This document shows, piece after piece, positions 29,207 to 37,838 of a stretch of 64,000 bases of DNA. The position numbers were made by a program, and so were the translations under genes. The stretch covers positions 124,001 to 188,000 of the forward strand of contig NZ_QYBC01000002.1 in assembly GCF_004137085.1 (NCBI RefSeq), written 5' to 3'. Source of the stretch: Lichenibacterium ramalinae (GTDB taxonomy: Bacteria > Pseudomonadota > Alphaproteobacteria > Rhizobiales > Beijerinckiaceae). Below the pieces are notes generated by a model. The model was not told the DNA's origin, ran no database searches, and saw only the letters and a program-made list of their open reading frames with translations. The stretch's first letter is position 1. Every line of letters begins with the position of its first letter.

Positions 29207-29236
29207 GCGGGCCTGGGCGCCGGGAGCGAGGCCCGC
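29207..29236. terminator. Hairpin between convergent DUF1127 gene and metW
   Basis: An 8-bp perfect stem (GCGGGCCT at 29207-29214 and AGGCCCGC at 29229-29236) with a 14-base loop lies in the 42-bp gap between the two convergent genes. It starts 6 bases after one stop and ends 6 bases before the other, so it probably works in both directions. Confidence 0.5.
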
Positions 29237-29242
29237 CTCCCG

Positions 29243-29902
29243 TCAGCGCCGCAGCAGGAACACCGCCTGTTGGCCGAAGAGGTTCCAGCGCGCCGGGGCG
29301 CCCTCCTTCATGACGCGCCCGTGCCGGTCGAGCACGATGCCGCGCTCGATGGTGGCGCCGATGTCGCCGGCGAGGTCGAGGAAGTCGCGGATCGTGCAGA
29401 AGTGGATGTTGGGCGTCTCGTGCCAGGAGATCGGCAGCGTTTCGGTCACGGGCATGCGGCCGCGCAGGCCGAGCTCCAGCCGCACGCGCCAGTGGCCGAA
29501 GTTGGGGAACGACACGATGGCGCGGCGCCCGATGCGCAGCATGTTCTCCAACACGGCCTTGGGGCGGCGCACCGCCTGCAGCGTCTGCGACAGGATCACG
29601 TAGTCGAAGGCGTCGTCGGGGTAGGTGGCGAGGTCGGTGTCGGCGTCGCCCTGGATGACCGACAGGCCGCGCGCCACGCACAGGTTCACGCCGCCCTGCG
29701 ACAGTTCCAGGCCGCGCGCATCGACGCTGCGGGTGTCGGCGAGCAGGCTGAGCAGCGCGCCGTCGCCGCAGCCGAGGTCGAGCACCCGGGCGCCGTGGTC
29801 CACCATGTCGGCGACGAGCTGCAGGTCGTTGCGGGCCTCCTCGCGCCGGGCCGGGCGGCGCTGCGCCGTGGGGTCGAGGCCGGACACGCGCGGCGGGCTC
29901 AC
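29243..29902 (-). CDS. metW: Methionine biosynthesis protein MetW
   Basis: A 219-residue SAM-methyltransferase-fold protein found beside MetX in many proteobacteria and required for, or enhancing, homoserine acylation. Motif I is [53 protein letters not shown] and [15 protein letters not shown] are characteristic. The GTG at 29902 overlaps the metX stop as GTGA, giving [11 protein letters not shown] and coupling the two genes. This start is preferred over internal valines because of that overlap. A convergent hairpin follows the stop. Confidence 0.92.
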   Translation of the reverse strand: MSPPRVSGLDPTAQRRPARREEARNDLQLVADMVDHGARVLDLGCGDGALLSLLADTRSVDARGLELSQGGVNLCVARGLSVIQGDADTDLATYPDDAFDYVILSQTLQAVRRPKAVLENMLRIGRRAIVSFPNFGHWRVRLELGLRGRMPVTETLPISWHETPNIHFCTIRDFLDLAGDIGATIERGIVLDRHGRVMKEGAPARWNLFGQQAVFLLRR

Positions 29903-31065
29903 GCCTCCGCCCCGGCGCCGTCCGGCAGGCCGCGGGCCCGCGCCGCCGCCGCGATGAAGCCGCGCGAGGTCGTGATGAGGTCCGGCACGTCGAGCAGGAA
30001 GGCGTCGTGGCCCTTGTCGGTCTCGATCTCGACGAAGGAGACCGAAGCCCCGCCGGCGTTGAGCGCATGCACGACGGCGCGCGACTCCGAGGTCGGGAAC
30101 AGCCAGTCGCTGGTGAAGGAGGCGACGCAGAACCGCGTCTTCGTGCCCCGGAAGGCGCCGGCGAGCTGCCCGCCGGTGTCGGCCGCGAGGTCGAAATAGT
30201 CCATGGCGCGCGTCATGTAGAGGTAGGAATTGGCGTCGAAGCGCTCGACGAAGCTGCGGCCCTGGTAGCGCAGGTAGCTTTCCACCTGGAAGTCGGCGTC
30301 GAAGGTGAAGGTGGGGGCCGCCCGGTCCTGCAGCTTGCGGCCGAACTTCGCGTGCAGCGCCTGGTCGCTGAGGTAGGTGACGTGGGCCGCCATGCGGGCG
30401 ACGCCGAGGCCCTTCTCGGGCCGCGTCCCGGCGTCGATGTAGCGACCGCCGCGCCAGTCCGGGTCGGCCATCACGGCCTGGCGGCCCACCTCGTGGAAGG
30501 CGATGTTCTGCGACGAGTGCCGGGCCGCCGTGGCGATCGGCATGGCGGCGAAGACCCGCTCCGGATAGGAGGCGGCCCATTGCAGCACCTGCATGCCGCC
30601 CATCGAACCGCCGACGACGCAGAACAGCGTGTCGATGCCGAGATGGTCGACCAGCATGGCCTGGGCCCGCACCATGTCGCGGATCGTGACGACCGGCAGG
30701 TCGAGCCCATAGACGCGGCCCGTCGCCGGGTCGAGCGAGGCCGGCCCCGTGCTGCCGAGGCAGCCGCCCACCACGTTGGAGCAGACGACGAAGAACCGGT
30801 CGGTGTCGATGGGCCGGCCCGGCCCCACCATGGCGCCCCACCAGCCGGGCTTGCCGGTCACCGGGTGGATGTTGGCGACGTGCTGGTCGCCCGTCAGCGC
30901 GTGGCACACCAGCACGGCGTTGGATTTTTCCGCGTTCAGCGTGCCGTAGGTCTGGTACGCCACCGTGAGCGGCGCGATCGCGCCGCCCGAATCGAGCGCC
31001 AGCGGGCGGTCGGCGGGAAACGTCACGACGAGGCTGGTGGGGGTCTCGGCCTCCCGGCTCGGCAT
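29899..31065 (-). CDS. metX: Homoserine O-acetyltransferase MetX
   Basis: An alpha/beta-hydrolase-fold acyltransferase of 388 residues that activates homoserine for methionine synthesis. The nucleophile elbow [13 protein letters not shown], the oxyanion segment [14 protein letters not shown] and the C-terminal catalytic His in TDKGHDAFL are visible, along with [12 protein letters not shown] and HALTGDQHV. In alphaproteobacteria the acyl donor may be acetyl- or succinyl-CoA; I cannot tell which. Two starts are possible: ATG 31065 (MPSREAETP) and GTG 31089, which adds eight residues and follows GGACGAG. A well-formed promoter and operator-like palindrome lie just upstream. It is coupled to metW. 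Confidence 0.92.
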   Translation of the reverse strand: MPSREAETPTSLVVTFPADRPLALDSGGAIAPLTVAYQTYGTLNAEKSNAVLVCHALTGDQHVANIHPVTGKPGWWGAMVGPGRPIDTDRFFVVCSNVVGGCLGSTGPASLDPATGRVYGLDLPVVTIRDMVRAQAMLVDHLGIDTLFCVVGGSMGGMQVLQWAASYPERVFAAMPIATAARHSSQNIAFHEVGRQAVMADPDWRGGRYIDAGTRPEKGLGVARMAAHVTYLSDQALHAKFGRKLQDRAAPTFTFDADFQVESYLRYQGRSFVERFDANSYLYMTRAMDYFDLAADTGGQLAGAFRGTKTRFCVASFTSDWLFPTSESRAVVHALNAGGASVSFVEIETDKGHDAFLLDVPDLITTSRGFIAAAARARGLPDGAGAEA

Positions 31066-31115
31066 TGATCTGACTGCGCTCGTCGCCACCGGCTCGTCCC
31101 ACTCGCGTTCTCTCT

Positions 31116-31134
31116 ACCGAACGCTCCGTTCTGT
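31116..31134. promoter_or_regulatory. 19-bp operator-like palindrome upstream of metX
   Basis: On the plus strand ACCGAACG, CTC, CGTTCTGT forms an imperfect 8-3-8 inverted repeat (7 of 8 pairs), of the kind bound by TetR-family dimers. It overlaps the expected metX transcription start just downstream of the TATATA box, where a bound repressor would block initiation. No TetR gene is nearby, so the regulator would act from elsewhere. Confidence 0.5.
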
Positions 31135-31163
31135 ATATAGGATTTGAGGGCGGAGCCGGTCAA
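31134..31163 (-). promoter_or_regulatory. Sigma-70-type promoter for metX-metW
   Basis: Read on the minus strand, TTGACC (31163-31158), an 18-base spacer and TATATA (31139-31134) make a near-consensus housekeeping promoter, unusual in such GC-rich DNA. The start of transcription would fall near 31127, inside the palindrome at 31116-31134. The leader would be about 60 bases to the ATG; I see no SAM riboswitch in it. Confidence 0.65.
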
Positions 31164-31337
31164 GCGCCGCGGCGGGCGGGTCGGCCTCGGCGGTCCCGCC
31201 TTGCCTTCGGGCGCGGGGTCCCGCACAGGATTGGCGATGCGCCACGGTTTCTCCGCCCCCCTGCCCTCCGGACGGCCCCCATGCCGCCCCCGCGCGGGAG
31301 CGCCGCCGTCCTGCCTCGCGCGCGGGGGAGCGCCGCG

Positions 31338-32186
31338 ATGAGCGACCCCGCCGGGGCCGACCGCGGGCCGGAGGGCGGCGCGCCGCGCTCCTTCGCGGCC
31401 CTGCGCGACCTGCTGCTCGAACGCCGGGCGACCCTGCCGAAGCGCCTCGCGCAGGTGGCGGATTTCGCGCTCGACAACCCGGACGACATGGCCTTCGGCA
31501 CGGTGGCGGCGGTGGCGGACCTCGCGGGCGTCCAGCCTTCCACGCTGGTGCGCTTCGCCCAGGCGCTGGGCTACGAGGGCTTCTCCGACCTGCAGACCGT
31601 GTTTCACGCCCTGCTGCGCAACCGCTGGCCGGATTACGAGGAGCGGCTGCGCGCGCTGTCGCCGGACAGCGCGGCCGGGCCGGCGGCGCTGCTGGCGGGC
31701 TTCTGCGAAAGCGCCTCCCTGTCGCTGTCGCGCCTCCAGGAGCGCACGAGCGGCGAAGCGCTGGAGCGCGCCGTCGACGTGCTGGCGGGGGCCGACACCA
31801 TCTACGTGCTGGGCCAGCGCCGCACCTTCGCGGTCGCCGCCTACTTCGCCTATGCCTTCGCCAAGCTGAAGATCCGCTGCGTCCTCGTCGATAACGTCGG
31901 CTCGCTCGGCCCCGACCAGGTGGCCTTCGCCGAGGCCAAGGACGCGCTCCTCGCCGTCAGCTTCGCGCCCTACACGCCCTCGACCATCGAGATCGCCGAG
32001 CGGCTGGCCTCGCGCCTGCCCGTCGTGGCCATCACGGATTCGCCCTTCTCGCCGCTCGTCGCCAGCGCGCGCGTGTGGTTCGAGGTGGCGGAGGCCGACT
32101 TCGGCGCCTTCCGCGCCGTGTCGGGCACCTTCGCGCTCGCCATGACGCTGGCGGTGGCGGTGGGGCAGCGCCGCGCCAAGAGTTGA
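31338..32186 (+). CDS. MurR/RpiR family transcriptional regulator
   Basis: A 282-residue regulator with an N-terminal helix-turn-helix (about 20-95; LPKRLAQVADFALDNPDDMAF, AVADLAGVQPSTLVRFAQALG) and a C-terminal SIS sugar-phosphate-binding domain (about 120-265; ADTIYVLGQRRTFAVAAYF, LLAVSFAPYTPSTIEIAERL, VVAITDSPFSPL). RpiR proteins sense phosphosugars or related acids. The ATG at 31338 follows GGGGAG with good spacing; the longer frame adds 19 residues. Its only convergent neighbour is a DapA-family lyase/aldolase, a class often linked to sugar-acid breakdown, so it may control that gene; this is inference. Confidence 0.88.
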   Translation: MSDPAGADRGPEGGAPRSFAALRDLLLERRATLPKRLAQVADFALDNPDDMAFGTVAAVADLAGVQPSTLVRFAQALGYEGFSDLQTVFHALLRNRWPDYEERLRALSPDSAAGPAALLAGFCESASLSLSRLQERTSGEALERAVDVLAGADTIYVLGQRRTFAVAAYFAYAFAKLKIRCVLVDNVGSLGPDQVAFAEAKDALLAVSFAPYTPSTIEIAERLASRLPVVAITDSPFSPLVASARVWFEVAEADFGAFRAVSGTFALAMTLAVAVGQRRAKS

Positions 32187-32189
32187 GGC

Positions 32190-32205
32190 GGGGCCGGGCG
32201 GCCCC
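32190..32205 (+). terminator. Short hairpin after the RpiR gene
   Basis: GGGGCC (32190-32195) pairs with GGCCCC (32200-32205) around a 4-base loop, 3 bases after the stop codon. The stem is short and lacks a T tract; it is a weak terminator candidate. Confidence 0.35.
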
Positions 32206-32327
32206 GGCGGGCGATCGGCCGGAGCCGGACCGGAACCGCGAGGCCCCGGGCCAGCGCAGGGTCACGGCCATGGTCGTGATGATTGCCGGGGGACAGGACG
32301 TCCAGCCCGCCCGGCCGCGACCTCCCG

Positions 32328-33221
32328 TCAACCCAGCCCCAGCCGCTCCACCACCGCCGCCACATCGGCCCGCACGGCCGCGGGCAGCGGCAGGATGGGG
32401 CGCGGCGGCTCGGCCCGGCAGAGGCCGAGGATGTCGGCCGCCGCATAGACGACGCGCAGGCTGGAATGGGCCCTGAACAGCGCCCAGAGCGGCGCCAAAG
32501 CGGCATCGAGCCGGCGCGCTTCCGCGCCGTCGCCGCGACGCGCGGCGCGCAGGATCGCCAGGCAGGGCCTCGGGAACAGGCCCGCCGCCACGCTGTACCA
32601 GGCCTCGCTGCCGGCCAGGAGCGCCTCGGCGGCGTGCCAGTCGACGCTGGAGCCGAGCCGGAAGCCGTCCGGCACGGCGGCTCGCAGCGCCGCGATCCGG
32701 CCGGCGACCTCGGCGGCGGGCGCCGCCGGGCTCTTCGCCGCGACCACGCCGGGCAGCCGGCTCAGCCGCCCGAGCAGCGCCGGCGACACGGCGAAATGCG
32801 TGGTGCCGGGGTTGTCGTAGAAGCAGATCGGCAGGCCGGACCCGTCCGCCACGGCCCGGACGTGCTCGAACACCTCGTCGTCGCTCAGCGGCGTGTAGGA
32901 CACGGGCGCGAGGAGGCCCGCCGCGGCGCCGGCCGCCTGAGCGTCCCGCGCCAGGTCCAGGGCGGCGTCGGTGCGCAGCGCGCCCACGCCGACCAGCACG
33001 GGCACCCGCCCGGCGGCCTCGTCGAGCGCGGCATCGAGCGCGCGGCGACGTTCGTCCCGGGTCAGGTAGGGATAGGAGCCGGTGCTGCCGAGGAGGCCGA
33101 CGGAATCGACCTTTGCGGCGGCGAGCCGCCCCACCAGGCCGCGAAGCGCAGCGACGTCCACCACGCCCGACGCGGAGGCGGGCGTGATGGGAAAAGCCGA
33201 GAGCCCCGTGAGATCCGTCAT
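32328..33221 (-). CDS. Dihydrodipicolinate synthase family protein (class I lyase/aldolase)
   Basis: A 297-residue TIM-barrel enzyme of the DapA/NanA superfamily. The Schiff-base lysine is K163 (GVVAAKSPA) and the conserved tyrosine is Y135 (ICFYDNPGT); GLLGSTGSYPYL corresponds to the usual GTTGE-type substrate loop but is altered, so it is probably not the lysine-pathway DapA. Members with such changes cleave or condense sugar acids, hydroxyprolines or related keto acids. It converges with the RpiR regulator. The ATG at 33221 gives MTDLTGLSAFPITP, a typical start. The true substrate is unknown. Confidence 0.82.
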   Translation of the reverse strand: MTDLTGLSAFPITPASASGVVDVAALRGLVGRLAAAKVDSVGLLGSTGSYPYLTRDERRRALDAALDEAAGRVPVLVGVGALRTDAALDLARDAQAAGAAAGLLAPVSYTPLSDDEVFEHVRAVADGSGLPICFYDNPGTTHFAVSPALLGRLSRLPGVVAAKSPAAPAAEVAGRIAALRAAVPDGFRLGSSVDWHAAEALLAGSEAWYSVAAGLFPRPCLAILRAARRGDGAEARRLDAALAPLWALFRAHSSLRVVYAAADILGLCRAEPPRPILPLPAAVRADVAAVVERLGLG

Positions 33222-33297
33222 GCCGCCGCGTCCCCATGCCTGCCCGCCGTCACGATAGGGGCGGGACGACGCACGGGGAAGGGACTCCGGAGGGCGG

Positions 33298-33879
33298 TCA
33301 GGCGCCGGCGGGCACCGGGCGCCGGCGCCGCGCGAAGACGTCGCCGCGCATCGCGTCCGGCACGCGCATGTCGCGCGGCACCGCGAAGTCCCTGGCGACG
33401 CCGCGCGCGGCCGCGACGCCTTTCGGGAAGCCGCTCCGGTCGCGGTAATCCGCGACGGCGGTTTTCGGGCCGCCCTTCTCGGCGTCGAGCCCCTGGGCAC
33501 AGAGGATGTCGAGCGCCGTGACGCCGGCCACGGCCGCCAGCGCGACGGCGACGTTGGTGCGTTCGGAGCCTTCCGCCCGGCCGGCCCCCACCGCCAGCGT
33601 GGCGAGATCCAGCGCATCGCCCATCACCCGGGCCCAGATCCAGGGTTCGGGATCGTGGCTCGCCAGGATGGCGATCCCGGTCACGACCTCGCGGACCCCG
33701 TAGGCCCGCACCAGCCCGTCGCGGCCGTGCAGGCCCAGGCCGTCGGCGAGGCTGCGGGCCGCCACGAGTTCGAGCGTGCCGAGCCCGATGGAGAACCAGC
33801 CGAGCCCCTTGGCGAGCGCGTCGTGAGCCGAGCGCGAGCGACCGCGCAACGCGGTCCTGGGAAGCGTCGTCGCATGCAT
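33298..33879 (-). CDS. Conserved membrane protein linked to zinc alcohol dehydrogenase
   Basis: A 193-residue protein with three or four hydrophobic helices (GLGWFSIGLGTLELVAARSLA, GVREVVTGIAILAS, ALDLATLAVGA, VALAAVAGVTALDIL) and a basic, disordered C-terminus. It resembles small membrane proteins common in Methylobacterium-type genomes, where they accompany stress-related dehydrogenases or cyclase-like proteins; I know of no assigned function. It lies 10 bases downstream of the zinc alcohol dehydrogenase gene and is surely co-transcribed with it. Confidence 0.7.
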   Translation of the reverse strand: MHATTLPRTALRGRSRSAHDALAKGLGWFSIGLGTLELVAARSLADGLGLHGRDGLVRAYGVREVVTGIAILASHDPEPWIWARVMGDALDLATLAVGAGRAEGSERTNVAVALAAVAGVTALDILCAQGLDAEKGGPKTAVADYRDRSGFPKGVAAARGVARDFAVPRDMRVPDAMRGDVFARRRRPVPAGA

Positions 33880-33889
33880 GGTTGCCTCC

Positions 33890-35062
33890 TCACGGCGAGA
33901 TGAAGACCTTGATGCACCCGTCCTGCTTGTCGCGGAACGTCTTGTACATCTCGGGTCCCTGGTCGAGGCCGACCTTGTGGGTGATGACGAAGGAGGGATC
34001 GATCTGCCCCTCCTCGATGCGCTTCAGCAGGTCGTCGGTCCAACGGTTGACGTGGGTCTGGCCGGTGCGCAGCGTCAGGCCCTTGTTCATCATGGCGCCG
34101 AACGGCACCTTGTCGACGAGGCCGCCATAGACGCCCGGCACCGACAGGACGCCGGCGGGCCGGCACACGTAGATCATCTCGCGCAGCACGTGGGGCCGGT
34201 CGGTTTCCATCATCATGGCCTGCTTGGCGCGGTCGTACATGGAGTCGATCGATCCCGTGGCGTGGGCCTCGAGCCCCACGGCATCGATGCACTTCTCCGG
34301 CCCCTTGCCGTCCGTCATGTCGTTCAGCCGCTCGACGATGTTGTCCTCGGCGAAGTTCAGCGTCTCGGCGCCACCGGCCCGGGCCATGGACAGGCGCTCG
34401 GGGAGCCGGTCGATGGCGATGACGCGTTTTGCCCCGAGCAGGACGGCGCTGCGGATCGCCATCTGGCCGACGGGCCCGCAGCCCCAGATCGCCACCGTGT
34501 CGTCGGGCTGGATGTCGCATTGCACGGCGGCCTGCCAGCCGGTCGGGAAGATGTCGCTCAGGAACAGCAGCTTCTCGTCCGGGATGCCCTTTGGCACCTT
34601 GATGTGGGTGGCGTCGGCGAAGGGAACCCGCAGGTATTCGGCCTGGCCCCCGGCATAGCCGCCGGTGAGGTGCGTGTAGCCGAACAGTCCCGCGGTCGTG
34701 TGGCCGAACGCCTTGTCGCCGAGGGCCTTGTTGCGGTTGGAGCGCTCGCAGACCGAGAAGTTGCCGCGACGGCACTGGTCGCACTCGCCGCAGATGATGG
34801 TGAAGGGGATGACGACGCGGTCGCCGACCTTGAGGGCGGATTTCGCCCCGGCCCCGACGTCCACCACTTCGCCCATGGTCTCGTGGCCCATGATGTCGCC
34901 CGATTCCATGCCGGGCATGAAGTGATCGTAGAGATGCAGGTCCGAGCCGCAGATGGCGCAGCTCGTGACCTTGATGATCGCGTCGCGGGGATCTTCGATC
35001 CTGGGATCCGGCACGCTGTCGCAGCGTATATCGGCCGTCCCATGCCAAACGAGTGCTTTCAT
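33890..35062 (-). CDS. Zinc-dependent alcohol dehydrogenase, formaldehyde-dismutase-like
   Basis: A 390-residue medium-chain dehydrogenase/reductase of the group with formaldehyde dismutase and glutathione-independent formaldehyde dehydrogenase. Zinc sites are visible: catalytic [14 protein letters not shown] and [12 protein letters not shown], structural [15 protein letters not shown]. The nucleotide fold is [15 protein letters not shown]. The substrate is uncertain; many paralogues are general stress-induced dehydrogenases. The ATG at 35062 is clear ([20 protein letters not shown]). It is co-transcribed with the membrane protein downstream, and a possible GGAAC-type stress promoter lies 80-105 bases before the start. 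Confidence 0.87.
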   Translation of the reverse strand: MKALVWHGTADIRCDSVPDPRIEDPRDAIIKVTSCAICGSDLHLYDHFMPGMESGDIMGHETMGEVVDVGAGAKSALKVGDRVVIPFTIICGECDQCRRGNFSVCERSNRNKALGDKAFGHTTAGLFGYTHLTGGYAGGQAEYLRVPFADATHIKVPKGIPDEKLLFLSDIFPTGWQAAVQCDIQPDDTVAIWGCGPVGQMAIRSAVLLGAKRVIAIDRLPERLSMARAGGAETLNFAEDNIVERLNDMTDGKGPEKCIDAVGLEAHATGSIDSMYDRAKQAMMMETDRPHVLREMIYVCRPAGVLSVPGVYGGLVDKVPFGAMMNKGLTLRTGQTHVNRWTDDLLKRIEEGQIDPSFVITHKVGLDQGPEMYKTFRDKQDGCIKVFISP

Positions 35063-35139
35063 GCGTCGAACTCCGAGATCGGTTCGTGGTCCCTCTGCGG
35101 CTCCGGCCGAGTGAAATCGACGCGGCGCAGAGACAAATG

Positions 35140-35166
35140 AACCGTTTCGGATCTTTCGCGGGTTCC
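35140..35166 (-). promoter_or_regulatory. Possible EcfG-type general stress promoter for the alcohol dehydrogenase operon
   Basis: On the minus strand GGAAC (35166-35162), a 17-base spacer and CGGTT (35144-35140) resemble the alphaproteobacterial general-stress consensus GGAAC-N16/17-CGTT, with one extra G in the -10 element. Transcription would begin about 70 bases before the dehydrogenase ATG. The imperfect -10 keeps confidence low. Confidence 0.35.
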
Positions 35167-35293
35167 TGGCCGGTTCGGAAATGCCGCCACGGCGGCCGGC
35201 GCCGTGCTCTGCTCCGCCGATGTCCCACCCTTGACGCCCGCGTCCGCCTTCGCTTCAACGGCGGGGCGACAGATCTCCAGCCGGACCGGTCCC

Positions 35294-35953
35294 ATGCGGG
35301 TGCTCCTCATCGAAGACGACCTCATGATCGGCAAGAGCCTGAAGCAGGCTCTGCAGAACGAGAGCATGGTGGTCGACTGGACGCGCAGCGGCGTCGAGGG
35401 CGAGGAAGCTTTGACCACCAACGATTATTCGGCGGTGCTGCTGGATCTCAACCTGCCGGACAAGAACGGCGTCGACGTGCTGCGGGCGACGCGCCAGTCG
35501 GGCAACAAGGCGCCGATCCTCGTCATCACGGCGCGCGACGACATCGACGACCGGATCGCCGGGCTCGACCTCGGCGCCGACGACTACATGGTCAAGCCCT
35601 TCGACATGCGCGAGCTCGTGGCGCGCATGCGGGCGGTGCTGCGCCGCCGCTCCGGCATCGCGCGCTCCATGCTGCAGACCGCCACGATGACGCTCGACCT
35701 CGCCACCCACGAACTCACCTACCGGGACCAGAGCCGCGTGCTGTCGGCGCGCGAGTTCGCCCTGATGCGGGCGCTGCTGGAGCGGCCCGGCATCATCCTG
35801 TCGCGCGCGCAGCTCGAAGAGCGGCTCTACGGCTGGGGCGAGGAGGTGGAAAGCAACGCCCTCGACGTGCTGATCCACTCGCTGCGCAAGCGCTTCGACA
35901 AGGACATCATCCACAACGTGCGCGGCGCCGGCTGGATGGTGGTGCGGGGCTGA
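35294..35953 (+). CDS. OmpR-family response regulator (QseB/TctD-like)
   Basis: A 219-residue two-component regulator. The receiver domain (1-115) has the acidic pair in LLIEDDL, phospho-acceptor D51 (LLDLNLPDKNG), the Thr in ITARDD and K101 (MVKPFD). The winged-helix DNA-binding domain (about 125-217) has REFALMRALLERPGIILSRAQLEERLYG and VESNALDVLIHSLRKRF. The ATG at 35294 is chosen because the receiver begins at once; the longer frame adds 30 residues. The histidine kinase gene follows after 13 bases. The TctD/TctE-like type often senses carboxylates, but no transporter adjoins to show the signal. Confidence 0.92.
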   Translation: MRVLLIEDDLMIGKSLKQALQNESMVVDWTRSGVEGEEALTTNDYSAVLLDLNLPDKNGVDVLRATRQSGNKAPILVITARDDIDDRIAGLDLGADDYMVKPFDMRELVARMRAVLRRRSGIARSMLQTATMTLDLATHELTYRDQSRVLSAREFALMRALLERPGIILSRAQLEERLYGWGEEVESNALDVLIHSLRKRFDKDIIHNVRGAGWMVVRG

Positions 35954-35966
35954 AGGCCCGGCGGCC

Positions 35967-37328
35967 GTGAGCGCGACGAAGCGCGGCGGCCCCTCGGTCC
36001 GCCGCGCCGCCCTGGCCTGGATGACGCTGATCCTGACGCTGATCAGCCTCGCGGCGGCGGCCGTGGCCTATGAGATCGACCTCGCCGACGCCGACCGGCT
36101 TCTCGACGAGGAACTGCGCCTCATCGCCTTCTACGCCGGCCCGGGCCTGTCCGCGCGGTCGCCGCGCGGCCACGTCTACGACGGCAACCACGAGGTGCTG
36201 ATCCAGGTGCGCGACCCTTCGGGCGCGCTGGTCTACACGTCCGACCCCGGCATCGCGATCCCGCCGCCGCCGAGCCCCGGTTTCGGGCAGGCGCGGCGCG
36301 GCGACGAGCGCTGGCGGAGCTTCCTCACCGTCGAGGGCGTCAACGCCGTGCAGGTGTCGCAGCGCGTCAGCCCCCGCCAGAGCCTCGCCCGCACGGCGGC
36401 GCTCGAGGCCTCGCTGCCCATCCTGATGACGATCCCGCTCGGCTGGATCGTCGTGGCCTGGGGTTTCGGGCAGATGCTGAACAGCCTGTCGCGCCTCGCC
36501 GGCACCATCGCGGCCCGGGGCGTGGAAAGCCACACGCCCATCGACCTGACCGACGTGCCGGCGGAGTTCACCACCCTGGTCGAGGCCATGAACGCCCTCA
36601 TCGGCCGCTGGCGCCTCAGCCTCGACCAGCAGAAGCAGTTCCTGTCGGACGCCGCCCACGAGCTTCGAACGCCGCTGACCGCGCTGCGCCTGCAGATCGA
36701 CCTGCTCCAGTCCGACCGGGCGGGGCGCACCGAACTCGATGCCGCCCTGCCGGAACTGGCCCGGGGAGCGGGGCGGGCCTCGACCCTCGTCGACCAGCTG
36801 CTGCGGATGGCCCGCTACGAATCGGGCGATCGGCCGAGCGAGAGCGCCGACGTCGACATCGCCGCCCTGGTCCTCGCCTGCATGGCGGACTTCGTGACCC
36901 TGGCGGAAAGCAAGGAGATCGACCTCGGGCTCGTCTGCTCCGAGCCGGCGCGGCTGCGCGGCGTCGAGCGCGACTTCCACCTCCTCGTCGCCAACCTCAT
37001 CGAGAACGCCGTGCGCTACACGCCGCGGGGCGGCGTCGTGGACATCGGCGTGCGGCGCGACGGCGACAGCGTCGTCGTCGAGGTGGCGGACACCGGCGGC
37101 GGCATCCCCGAAGACCTGCTGCCGCGGGTGTTCGACAGGTTCTTCCGCGCGCCCGGCCTCGTCGCCGAGGGCACGGGCCTCGGCCTCGCCATCTGCCGCG
37201 CCATCGCGCGGCGGCACGGCCTGTCGCTCGCCCTGCGCAACAGCCCGGGGCGCGGCCTCGTCGCCACCGTCAGGGGACCGGCCGTCACGACGCCCGCCTC
37301 GGCGAGCGAGGCGGCGCGCACGGCCTGA
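35967..37328 (+). CDS. Sensor histidine kinase (TctE-like)
   Basis: A 453-residue inner-membrane sensor. The first helix is near 14-36 (AWMTLILTLISLAAAAVAY), the periplasmic domain of about 110 residues is of the 2CSK_N type, and the second helix is near 148-166. A HAMP-like linker is followed by the H-box with H231 (SDAAHELRTPLTALR), the N-box LVANLIENAVRYTPRGG, and G-boxes DTGGGIPEDLL and GTGLGLAI. The start is GTG at 35967, 13 bases after the regulator stop with GAAGG upstream. It should phosphorylate the neighbouring regulator. The signal is unknown. Confidence 0.92.
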   Translation: MSATKRGGPSVRRAALAWMTLILTLISLAAAAVAYEIDLADADRLLDEELRLIAFYAGPGLSARSPRGHVYDGNHEVLIQVRDPSGALVYTSDPGIAIPPPPSPGFGQARRGDERWRSFLTVEGVNAVQVSQRVSPRQSLARTAALEASLPILMTIPLGWIVVAWGFGQMLNSLSRLAGTIAARGVESHTPIDLTDVPAEFTTLVEAMNALIGRWRLSLDQQKQFLSDAAHELRTPLTALRLQIDLLQSDRAGRTELDAALPELARGAGRASTLVDQLLRMARYESGDRPSESADVDIAALVLACMADFVTLAESKEIDLGLVCSEPARLRGVERDFHLLVANLIENAVRYTPRGGVVDIGVRRDGDSVVVEVADTGGGIPEDLLPRVFDRFFRAPGLVAEGTGLGLAICRAIARRHGLSLALRNSPGRGLVATVRGPAVTTPASASEAARTA

Positions 37329-37415
37329 TGGGGACGGGGCGGGCTGACGGGGAGCGCCGGCCGTGCTCTATGGCGCCATCGGTGCATGGACGTGGCCGCA
37401 ACGGGAACGACGACG

Positions 37416-37829
37416 ATGACGCAGCTGAAGATTACGGCCGGCCCCTTCACCTTCGGGGCGAAGCTCGAGGAGGCGCTGGCGCCCAAGACCTGCGCGGCCT
37501 TCCTGGCCCGCCTGCCCTTCGAGAGCCAGGTCGTCCATGTCCGCTGGAGCGGCGAGGGCGTGTGGATCCCGCTCGGCGACCTGGACTTCGAGGTCGGCTA
37601 CGAGAACCACACGAGCTACCCGGCCCCGGGTCAGATCATCCTCTACCCGGGCGGCATCAGCGAGACCGAGATCCTGCTGGCCTACGGCGGCGTGCATTTC
37701 GCCTGCAAGATGGGGCAGCTCGCCGGCAACCACTTCATCACCATCACGTCGGGCCAGGAGAACCTCGCGGCGCTCGGCAAGGCGACGCTGTGGCAGGGCG
37801 CCCAGAAGATCGTCTTCGCGCGCGGCTGA
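37416..37829 (+). CDS. DUF3830 family protein (cyclophilin-like fold)
   Basis: A 137-residue cytoplasmic protein recognised by LKITAGPFTFGAKLEEALAPKTCAAF, the LPFESQVVHVRWSGEG segment and LLAYGGVHFACKMGQLAGNHF. DUF3830 proteins have a cyclophilin-like barrel and often accompany amidohydrolase or ureide-type clusters, but their activity is unknown. The ATG at 37416, with GGGA upstream, gives the family start; an ATG 30 bases earlier adds MDVAATGTTT. The stop codon is in the same reading frame as cobC and only 9 bases before its first plausible codon, so cobC translation may depend on this gene. Confidence 0.75.
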   Translation: MTQLKITAGPFTFGAKLEEALAPKTCAAFLARLPFESQVVHVRWSGEGVWIPLGDLDFEVGYENHTSYPAPGQIILYPGGISETEILLAYGGVHFACKMGQLAGNHFITITSGQENLAALGKATLWQGAQKIVFARG

Positions 37830-37838
37830 GGCCCGGAC

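Noticed and set aside
31066-31163. Possible SAM riboswitch in the metX leader
   Set aside because: The leader is only about 60 bases long and lacks the conserved SAM-II core; a promoter and operator-like palindrome explain the region better.
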